A stretch of 39,156 nt of DNA from Pirellulales bacterium. Lineage in GTDB: Bacteria > Planctomycetota > Planctomycetia > Pirellulales > JADZDJ01. The notes under the pieces were generated by a model, which was given only the letters and a program-made list of their open reading frames with translations, had not been told where the DNA came from and did no database searches. The first letter of the stretch is position 1; every line of letters begins with the position of its first letter. A program made the translations under genes and the position numbers. The DNA lies in NCBI GenBank assembly GCA_035656635.1, contig DASRSD010000078.1, positions 1 through 39,156 on the forward strand, written 5' to 3'. This document shows, one piece after another, positions 33,087-39,156 of the stretch.

Positions 33087-33689
33087 TCACCACGGTCGTT
33101 CCATCAAGTCGACAATTTGCTTGGCCAGTTTTTCGACGACTTGATATTCGCTGGTCGCATACGATTGGCCGTACTCGGGAATGTATTGGGCGCTGGCGCC
33201 GATGGTGGTAAACTCGGGAGGGAGCGGGACGGCGCCGTTGTAAATGACGTCTCCCTTGCGATTGATCCACGTGACTTGCACCTGGTAGTTGACTTCGGTA
33301 TCGCGGGCTTCGTCGAAGCGGTTCAAATCGGTCACGCGCTTGGTATCGCGCACTAGCTTTGCCGTAAGCACGCTGTCAGCATTGGGGCTGCCGACAACTT
33401 TGTATGGCGTTTCTTTTTCGATTTGCTTGCCGATGGCTTCGGTCAATGCCTCGCCCAAACCGGGCCGAAAGCTGTGCGATTCGACCATCGGCACGTACAC
33501 CGTGCTAATATCGGGCGGGAATAGCGAGGCGTTGCCAAAGTGATAGGTCGCGCAGCCGGAAAGGAAAAGCAGAAGGCAGAAGGCAGAAGGCAGAAGGCAG
33601 TAAGCGGTAGGAGGTAGGCGGTGGGCAGAATTACAAAGCCGCGACCGTTGTTCGCGCGGCTGGCGAAAGGTGGATGTCAAATTGCGCAT
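33087..33689 (-). CDS. lptE: LptE-like LPS-assembly outer-membrane lipoprotein
   Basis: The 200-residue lipoprotein has lipobox LSGC (C46). After the cysteine, the domain with YHFGNASLFPPDISTVYVPM, FRPGLGEALTEAIGKQIEKE, DSVLTAKLVRDTKRV and NYQVQVTWINR fits the LptE/RlpB family, which plugs the LptD barrel to place LPS in the outer membrane. The signal peptide is odd: residues about 20-41 (SAHRLPPTAYCLLPSAFCLL) are encoded by a nine-unit heptamer array, and its period-seven peptide forms the hydrophobic core. The n-region of about 20 residues is longer than normal. It lies 42 bases after the BamD-like gene, so both envelope lipoproteins are probably co-expressed. Confidence 0.85.
   Translation of the reverse strand: MRNLTSTFRQPREQRSRLCNSAHRLPPTAYCLLPSAFCLLLFLSGCATYHFGNASLFPPDISTVYVPMVESHSFRPGLGEALTEAIGKQIEKETPYKVVGSPNADSVLTAKLVRDTKRVTDLNRFDEARDTEVNYQVQVTWINRKGDVIYNGAVPLPPEFTTIGASAQYIPEYGQSYATSEYQVVEKLAKQIVDLMERPW
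33569..33660. repeat. Nine-unit heptamer array plus GC palindrome encoding the LptE signal peptide
   Basis: Units 33569-33631: GCAGAAG four times, GCAGTAA, GCGGTAG, GAGGTAG, GCGGTGG, GCAGAAT. TTACAA follows, then AGCCGCGACCGTTGTTCGCG (33638-33657), an imperfect palindrome. The same heptamers-then-AGCCGCGACCG arrangement occurs at 3200-3255. On the coding strand the array reads as repeated CTGCCTT and gives the Leu/Pro/Ala/Phe/Cys hydrophobic stretch of LptE. Confidence 0.85.
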
Positions 33690-33731
33690 GCTTACCCACC
33701 GTTTGCTTCCAAGAAACTGCTTGAGCGAAAA

Positions 33732-35051
33732 TTATCGCGTTTGGACGGGGCTTTCCCCAGTTGCTTGGTAGTTTTGGTTGGCTTCCTGCTGACGATCTGC
33801 CGACTGAACAGCCGGAATTAGCGGATTGGGGTTATCCTTTTGCTGCTGAGCCAGGAATGTGTCTCGGCGATCTTGCGTATTGACATCTTCGGCAACACTT
33901 TTGGGCTTCGCCCAATCGGTCAAAAATGCCAGTCGGCTGGGCGGTTCATTTGGTTTGCCTTCCAAGGCCGCCAGACGGGTTTTGGCTTGGTCGGCGAATG
34001 GCGTTTGTGGATATTCCTTGAGTACTTGGGCGTAATAAATGCGGGCTGCGCCGTAATGATCGCCTTTGTCCCAATATTGGGCCAACTGCAAATCACGCGT
34101 GGCCATTTGGGCCTTTACTTCGGCCTTGGCACGAACCAGCCGCTCGCGCTCAGCGCCAATTTCATTGGGAAACTGCGCCAGCGTTTGGTCGATGAGTTGA
34201 TTGGCCTCTTCCAGCGGCTTGCTGTTGTAGCCGGGTCCTTGATATTTCAGCAGTTTGCATTGCACTCCCAGCAAATGCGCCTGCAGTTGATATTTGCTTT
34301 TCGGGTAATCGGTGCGGACGATGTTGTAATAATAATCGGCGTCTTCCCAGCGATGCCGCCGGAAGGCCATGTTGCCTTCCGTCATGCAGGCACAATCGGC
34401 CAGTGGGCCGCGCGGATCGTTCACCCGCACGCTGTTGTAGGCATTGGAAGCGTGACCGGCGGTATCGAACATGGGATCGTTTTTATCGGTCCAATTCGGC
34501 GTCAGCACCCAGTGGTGGTGCAATTCGTCTTCTTGCTGCCAGTAGCGTCCAATGGCAAACTGCCGGCTAGTGGTGGCATCGAGATGGTGCGTGTTAGGAT
34601 ATTTTTTCAATAATTCTTCGTATTCGTCTTCGGCATAGGGATAGCGGTCGGCGAAGAAATAACTTTCCGCCTCCAAAAACATGGAGTCTTCTTCCAGCGT
34701 GGAATTGGGCCAGCGATCGGCGGCAGAGGCAAATTTTTTGGCGGCCTTATCATATTGCTTGGCCTCGAAGAATTTTTCCCCCTCGTCGAAAAATCCTTCG
34801 GCAATTTTTTGATTTGGGCCCAAACCAACGGCTTTTTTCATCTCCTTGCTGACGTTTTCCGGCGCCAAGCGGGCCCAACCCGTGGGTTCTTGCGTTTCGT
34901 AATCGGACTTCACATCGTCGGGAATATCGGAATCGCTGGGACGCCCTTTAGCGACATCGATGGGCGTGCCTTTGCAGCCAATGGTGGCTGCCGCGGCGCA
35001 TAGAATGGCTACGAATGCAAAAAGCTTTGCTGTGCAAGTGGAATATGACAT
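33732..35051 (-). CDS. BamD/YfiO-like TPR outer-membrane assembly lipoprotein
   Basis: The 439-residue protein has a lipoprotein signal peptide with TIGC (C26), then TPR-like repeats. GEKFFEAKQYDKAAKKFASA, ESYFFADRYPYAEDEYEELL, RWEDADYYYNIVRTDYPKSK and GDHYGAARIYYAQVLKEYPQ are the helical hairpins typical of BamD. Canonical BamD is about 245 residues; this one has an insertion after the second hairpin (about 155-215, with QFAIGRYWQQEDELHHHWVL) and a Gln/Asn-rich tail of about 50 residues. It probably takes part in outer-membrane protein assembly, though a peptidoglycan-linked role is possible. It lies between recO and lptE with short gaps. Confidence 0.8.
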   Translation of the reverse strand: MSYSTCTAKLFAFVAILCAAAATIGCKGTPIDVAKGRPSDSDIPDDVKSDYETQEPTGWARLAPENVSKEMKKAVGLGPNQKIAEGFFDEGEKFFEAKQYDKAAKKFASAADRWPNSTLEEDSMFLEAESYFFADRYPYAEDEYEELLKKYPNTHHLDATTSRQFAIGRYWQQEDELHHHWVLTPNWTDKNDPMFDTAGHASNAYNSVRVNDPRGPLADCACMTEGNMAFRRHRWEDADYYYNIVRTDYPKSKYQLQAHLLGVQCKLLKYQGPGYNSKPLEEANQLIDQTLAQFPNEIGAERERLVRAKAEVKAQMATRDLQLAQYWDKGDHYGAARIYYAQVLKEYPQTPFADQAKTRLAALEGKPNEPPSRLAFLTDWAKPKSVAEDVNTQDRRDTFLAQQQKDNPNPLIPAVQSADRQQEANQNYQATGESPVQTR

Positions 35052-35067
35052 CCGTGTCGTATGGCTT

Positions 35068-35814
35068 TTACGCCGTCAGGTAGTTGTGCATTCGTGGCCG
35101 ATGGCCCAGCAAATGGGCCAGGTAGTTATTCATTAGTCCGCGCAACTCGCCGCGAGTGCGGGCATCAAGCTCTAATCGTTTCCAGGCTTCGGATTGCAAA
35201 TCGGCCAGTTGTGCCATGGTTTTCACCGTGCCACCGTGAACTGAAACCACCTGCCGCTTACCGGGTCGGCACTTCGAACACAGCACACCGCCTGCCAACA
35301 AGCCAAACGCAATCCGCTCGGTTCTGGGCACGATGACGCCGCATTCGACGCAAATTTCCGACGAGGGCAAGTGTCCCAACACGTTTAACGCCGCCAACTC
35401 CCAGTGCAAGACCGTATTCGATGCCGCTTCGCCGTGCGCAAGAGCAAGCAGAGTTTGGTCTGCTAGATCGAATAGCGCTGGATGCGGATCGTAATCGTCA
35501 GTCAATTCACTGAGTAGTTCGGCCACGTAATAACCTGCGTACAGGCAAGACAAGTTGCTACTGGGCGGACGGAATCGCCGATCCAGTTTGGCTTCTGTCA
35601 GCAGGTCTAGTGCTCCGGACGATTTGCGGAGGAACACTATTCGACACAAGGCCAACAGGTCAAGGGCGGATTCGAATGGCCCTTTCGGCCTGCGCGCACC
35701 TTTGGCCAAAGTCTGTATTTTGCCAAATTCGCGGGTAAATAGCGTCACCACGCTGCTAGTTTCGCTGAATTCGACCACTTTCAGCACCAGCGCGGTGGCT
35801 TTTTCAGATGACAT
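35068..35814 (-). CDS. recO: DNA repair protein RecO
   Basis: The 248-residue RecO loads RecA with RecR during gap repair. The N-terminal OB fold has ATALVLKVVEFSETSSVVTLFT followed by EFGKIQTLAKGARRPKGPF, in parts. The helical middle contains LYAGYYVAELLSELTDDYDPHP. The zinc finger is CVECGV...CSKC (CxxC-x(n)-CxxC), and the C-terminal helices include LARGEL-type residues. Its length is typical. It is 87 bases after the CNNM-like gene and 16 bases before the BamD-like gene. In many bacteria recO sits near ybeY and era; here era is missing. Confidence 0.93.
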   Translation of the reverse strand: MSSEKATALVLKVVEFSETSSVVTLFTREFGKIQTLAKGARRPKGPFESALDLLALCRIVFLRKSSGALDLLTEAKLDRRFRPPSSNLSCLYAGYYVAELLSELTDDYDPHPALFDLADQTLLALAHGEAASNTVLHWELAALNVLGHLPSSEICVECGVIVPRTERIAFGLLAGGVLCSKCRPGKRQVVSVHGGTVKTMAQLADLQSEAWKRLELDARTRGELRGLMNNYLAHLLGHRPRMHNYLTA

Positions 35815-35901
35815 GGAAAAAAGTTGCAGGGGCCAAGTGGTGAGCGGAAGGTAAATCCTACTCGCCGATCAGCGCCGGGGAAACCGCGAAACGGGCCAGT
35901 C

Positions 35902-37236
35902 CTAGTCGGCGCTGGGCACTTCAGATTCGGCGCTTGCTTCGTCTTCGGTCGGCGGCGGCAGCACTTCGATGGCCACCCGGTGAACGCGCCGACGAGCGGC
36001 CTCCAGCACTTTGATTTTAACGCCGTCGTATGTTAATTCCTCGCCCATGTGTGGAATGCGGCCAAGCTGATGAAAAACAAATCCGCCAATGGTGTCGAAA
36101 TGTTCGTCTTCCGGTAGATGCAGCCCCAGCCGTTCGTTGATTTCGCTGAGATGCACTCCGGCCAAGGCTTCGCAGTGCCGATCGTCGATGAGCTTGATTC
36201 CATCGCCGGCGGGAGCATCGTCATGTTCGTCGGCAATTTCACCGACAATCTCTTCCAACACATCTTCAATCGTCACCAGGCCGGAGACGCCGCCAAATTC
36301 GTCTAGCACCACAGCAATGTGGTTGCGGCTCCGCTGAAATTCCTGAAGTAAATCGTCCACCGGTTTGCTCTCGGGTACAAAAAACGGAGGCCGCAGTAAA
36401 TCGGAAACAGATCGATGCGGAGCATTTGGCCCGCGCGCCAGCTCATGCAGCATATCTTTAATGTGCAAAATCCCGACGATCTGGTCGTGGCTGTCGCCAT
36501 AAATAGGAATTCGGGTGTGGCCAGAGGCAATAACCTGCTGTAACGCTTCTTCCCAGAGTAAATCGTTGGGTATCGAAATCATGTCGGTGCGCGGCGTCAT
36601 AATTTCTGAAACCACCACTTCCCCCAAGGCAATCACGCTTTCGATCATTTCGCGGGCATCTTCTTCAATCAACCCTTCACGCTGTCCTTCGGTCACCACT
36701 TCACGAATTTCTTCTTCCAATTCCTCTTCGGCAAGCGTCGCGGATTCTTTGCCGGAGATGCGATTCATGGTCCGTTCCACGAAATCGGCGCCTGCGGCCG
36801 AGGGGGCCAGCACTCGACCGGAGGCGCGCCAAATGGGCCAAGTGCGGACAATCAATGGTTCGGCCCAAATGCGAGCCAACACGGCCGGGAACCAGACAAT
36901 GGCCAGCCATAAAATCAGTGCCCCTCCCATGGTTTCCCCGAAAGTGGTGAGCAACGAAATCGACCAGGAAAGCCCATCGGAATGTGTGTTCCACAAAAAC
37001 GCCACTGCAGCCACCACGGCGGCCGCAGTCGCAAACACGCGCAGACTTTCCGCCCCCAAGCCAGCCTGGCGATGATGTTCAATGATTTCGTCGTACTGCG
37101 GCAGCAAATTTCGGTGTCGCAGGAGTTCCCGAAGCTGCGATCGGGAAAAATCACGAAAGGCTTGCGCTGCACAGGCGGCGAAGCTGGCCAATCCCAGGGC
37201 AAAAACAGATAACCAAATTAGGGTCGCATTGCTCAC
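35902..37236 (-). CDS. CNNM/CorC (HlyC)-family transmembrane CBS protein
   Basis: The product has 444 residues from GTG 37236, with AAGGAAGG 6 bases upstream inside ybeY; the GTGA at 37236-37233 overlaps the ybeY stop, so translation is coupled. The membrane region has about three to four hydrophobic segments (to residue about 130). It is followed by EEEIREVVTEGQREGLIEED, the CBS pair (VVVSEIMTPRTDMISIPND; RIPIYGDSHDQIVGILHIKD; HIAVVLDEFGGVSGLVTIED) and a C-terminal CorC/HlyC domain (IGGFVFHQLGRIPHMGEEL). Such proteins export or sense Mg2+/Co2+. The start at 37242 (TTG) is a weaker alternative. The name 'hemolysin-like' for this family is historical. Confidence 0.9.
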   Translation of the reverse strand: MSNATLIWLSVFALGLASFAACAAQAFRDFSRSQLRELLRHRNLLPQYDEIIEHHRQAGLGAESLRVFATAAAVVAAVAFLWNTHSDGLSWSISLLTTFGETMGGALILWLAIVWFPAVLARIWAEPLIVRTWPIWRASGRVLAPSAAGADFVERTMNRISGKESATLAEEELEEEIREVVTEGQREGLIEEDAREMIESVIALGEVVVSEIMTPRTDMISIPNDLLWEEALQQVIASGHTRIPIYGDSHDQIVGILHIKDMLHELARGPNAPHRSVSDLLRPPFFVPESKPVDDLLQEFQRSRNHIAVVLDEFGGVSGLVTIEDVLEEIVGEIADEHDDAPAGDGIKLIDDRHCEALAGVHLSEINERLGLHLPEDEHFDTIGGFVFHQLGRIPHMGEELTYDGVKIKVLEAARRRVHRVAIEVLPPPTEDEASAESEVPSAD

Positions 37237-37721
37237 GGGCAACCTTCCTTATACCGTGGGCTCAGGCCGAACTGTCGGAGATAAAAGCGCTCGCGCCGGC
37301 GCATTTTTTCTTTAGCGGCGGCTGTTTGATCGTCGTACTCGACTAAATGCAGCGCGCCGTGAATAGCGTACAGCAACAGTTCATTGTCAGCCGACCATCC
37401 GAAGCGCTGAGCAGTGCGCGCAGCGGTATCGGCACTGACGACAATTTCCCCTTCGACAAAACCGTCGCCATGCTCCAGCGGGAAGCTAAGTACATCCGTC
37501 GATTCGTCGTGTTGCAGAAATCGCCGATTAAGCTCCTGGATGGTCCGATCGTCAACAACGACCAATGAAATATGCGCTCGCTGCAGACCTTCGCCCAACA
37601 ACACGGCGCGAATGCTTTCGGCCAGCTGACTTTTGCTAATGGCGTGTCGATCTTGCCGATTGGTAATTTCAACGACAATCGAGGGGACGGCATCCGATAT
37701 AGGATGCGGAGAATTAGACAT
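37233..37721 (-). CDS. ybeY: YbeY endoribonuclease (rRNA maturation factor)
   Basis: The product has 162 residues from ATG 37721; a second in-frame ATG at 37742 would give 169. YbeY is a zinc-dependent endoribonuclease for 16S rRNA 3' processing and ribosome quality control. Family signatures are VVDDRTIQELNRRFLQHDESTDVLSFP (in parts), GEIVVSADTAARTAQRFGW and ELLLYAIHGALHLVEYDD. The classical zinc motif is HxxxHxxxxxH; here the third ligand position is Asp (HGALHLVEYDD). Asp at this place is known in some YbeY proteins, but the effect is untested here. The C-terminal MRRRERFYLRQFGL is typical. It lies between the HD phosphodiesterase and the CNNM-like gene. Confidence 0.93.
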   Translation of the reverse strand: MSNSPHPISDAVPSIVVEITNRQDRHAISKSQLAESIRAVLLGEGLQRAHISLVVVDDRTIQELNRRFLQHDESTDVLSFPLEHGDGFVEGEIVVSADTAARTAQRFGWSADNELLLYAIHGALHLVEYDDQTAAAKEKMRRRERFYLRQFGLSPRYKEGCP

Positions 37722-37763
37722 GGTGCGCAGCGAAGATTTCATACGACGACAAAAGAGCTTGGC

Positions 37764-39156
37764 TCATGCAGTTCTTTGTTCCGGATACCGCACACGGCCA
37801 TGGTAGACCGCCGTCAGCGATTTCACCAGGCTTTCTTTTACCTCGTGCAATTCTTGCAGCGTTAGGCCGCAATCGTCAAATTGTCCGTCCAGCAGCCGCG
37901 CCATCACCAAATCGTGCACCAAGCCTTCCAGTCGGGCTGGAGCAGGATCGACCAGCGTACGGCTGGCACTTTCGGCAGCGTCGGCCATCATCAGGACGCC
38001 GGCTTCTTTGGTTTGCGGTTTGGGGCCTGGATAGCGGTACGAGTGTTCTTCAACTTCTCCGCGGGTAGGATCGCTTTCGCTTTGCTGTGCAGCCCGGCGG
38101 AAAAAATATTCCACCAGCGTGGTTCCATGATGTTGCTCAATGAAATCGATAATGCGCTGCGGCAAATGATGTTGTCGAGCCAAGTCGGCGCCGTCTTTCA
38201 CGTGGGCGACAATGATTAAGCGGCTCATCGCCGGTAGCAGCGTTTCGTGCAGACTGGGGGAACCCTGCGCTTGGTTTTCCGCAAAGTATTGCGGTTTGAG
38301 CATCTTCCCAATATCATGGAAATAAGCGCCCACCCGCACCAAAAGCCCGCGCGCACCAATGGCATCCGCGGCGGCCTCGCCGATAGCTGCCACGTTGATA
38401 GAGTGGTTATAGGTGCCTGGCGCCCGACGCACCAATTCCTGAAGCAGCGGATGCGAAATATCGCCAATTTCCAGCAGGCTGATGTCTGTAAGCACACCGA
38501 ACGATTTTTCAATGAACGGCAACAAACCCGTCATCAAAAATCCCGCCGCAACCGCACCCCAACCGGCCGGCGGAACATCATAAATTAAGGTTTGCTTCAG
38601 CGGTTGGCCGGCCAGAACGCTGTCGCCGATTTCAGTAAGCATCGCAATGATCGCCGACGCAATGCCCACATAAATCAGCTTGCTGCGGCTGCGCACTCTT
38701 CCCAGCAACAGAATGGACGAAACGGCTGCGCTCATCAGCGTAATATACGACGACAAATCTTCGTTCAATACCACGACCGACACTACCAGTACTAAAGCAG
38801 CCGTCAACAACAACGCCAGTTCCTGGTTATAAACCAGCGCCACGGTCATACCGAACAGCATCACCGGAATGGAATCAACTCGCCAGGCGTCTTTAGCCAT
38901 TGCCACCAGTGTCACCGCGGCGATAAACATGCCCAGCATGGCACTGAACCGGCCGTAATTGCGAAAAATCGAACGTTCGCGGTATAGGATGTAAAACCCA
39001 CTCAGCATGAACATGGCCAGCATCATGCCGAAGAAGGCCAGCGATCGAGAAATCTCCTCTCCAGGAGTTAAGGTTGCAATATACGCATCATGTTCTAGTC
39101 GCAGCAGTGCGACTTTGTCGTCGTTGATAGTTTCACCAGCTCTCACTAGAACGTCT
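37764..39156 (-). CDS. 7TM-HD family (PgpH-like) phosphodiesterase, 5' end cut by window
   Basis: The visible 464 codons are open to the window edge, so the N-terminal extracytoplasmic domain is cut off; it begins DVLVRAGETINDDKVALLRL, the end of the 7TMR-HDED domain. About seven membrane segments follow (residues about 35-220). Then the HD domain has HSINVAAIGEAAADAIGARG, VGAYFHDIGKMLKPQYF, with the metal-binding HD pair, and IEQHHGTTLVEYFFRRA, MMADAAESASR. PgpH proteins hydrolyse c-di-AMP; the assignment by homology is strong for the fold but the nucleotide is inferred. The order pgpH-ybeY, with phoH usually before them, is conserved in many bacteria; phoH would lie outside the window. Confidence 0.9.
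   Translation of the reverse strand, partial: DVLVRAGETINDDKVALLRLEHDAYIATLTPGEEISRSLAFFGMMLAMFMLSGFYILYRERSIFRNYGRFSAMLGMFIAAVTLVAMAKDAWRVDSIPVMLFGMTVALVYNQELALLLTAALVLVVSVVVLNEDLSSYITLMSAAVSSILLLGRVRSRSKLIYVGIASAIIAMLTEIGDSVLAGQPLKQTLIYDVPPAGWGAVAAGFLMTGLLPFIEKSFGVLTDISLLEIGDISHPLLQELVRRAPGTYNHSINVAAIGEAAADAIGARGLLVRVGAYFHDIGKMLKPQYFAENQAQGSPSLHETLLPAMSRLIIVAHVKDGADLARQHHLPQRIIDFIEQHHGTTLVEYFFRRAAQQSESDPTRGEVEEHSYRYPGPKPQTKEAGVLMMADAAESASRTLVDPAPARLEGLVHDLVMARLLDGQFDDCGLTLQELHEVKESLVKSLTAVYHGRVRYPEQRTA

Overview
The window looks like chromosomal DNA of a planctomycete, most likely Pirellulales or a close relative. This is inferred from gene content and style; no 16S rRNA is present. The supporting signs are moderately high G+C, several TTG/GTG starts with weak or absent Shine-Dalgarno sites, a TMTC-like membrane protein with TPRs, an outer-membrane lipoprotein pair (LptE and BamD-like) next to recO, and a GAP1/Double-GTPase/FGE-like gene set. 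Many genes also carry short tandem heptamer or octamer repeats at their edges.

Layout. 1-1020: the N-terminal half of a tyrosine-recombinase-type integrase, direct repeats and a tRNA-Gln(TTG). 1147-4968: a lipoprotein, then on the minus strand a B12-binding radical SAM protein with three repeat insertions and an RluA-family pseudouridine synthase, separated by nested inverted repeats. 5316-8775: rpsB-tsf-pyrH-frr plus a Phd-like antitoxin-type gene. 8917-13654: a membrane GT-C-like/TPR protein and a double-PPIase SurA-like protein. 13679-19056: an acyl-CoA synthetase (minus), an AlaC-like aminotransferase, a methyltransferase, a structured minus-strand locus ending in a strong terminator, and carA. 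19139-23568 (minus): a four-gene set of coiled-coil protein, FGE-like protein, zinc-ribbon GTPase and GAP1-like protein. This is the accessory system of greatest interest. 23968-27002: a cysteine-rich secreted protein, asnS and trxB. 27225-29336: cstA. 29371-39156: a long minus-strand run read as pgpH-like (cut by the window), ybeY, CNNM/CorC-like, recO, BamD-like, lptE, folP, proA and fliM.

How it fits together. Most of the window is housekeeping: translation, nucleotide and amino-acid synthesis, and envelope assembly. Two things stand out. First, the coiled-coil/FGE-like/GTPase/GAP1 set resembles the GTPase-centred conflict or signalling systems described by comparative genomics, whose biochemistry is largely untested. 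Second, a dispersed family of heptamer/octamer arrays, sometimes joined to a conserved GC palindrome, sits at gene edges. It has entered reading frames and apparently supplies the signal-peptide core of LptE, an internal loop of the radical SAM enzyme and the stop codon of ProA.
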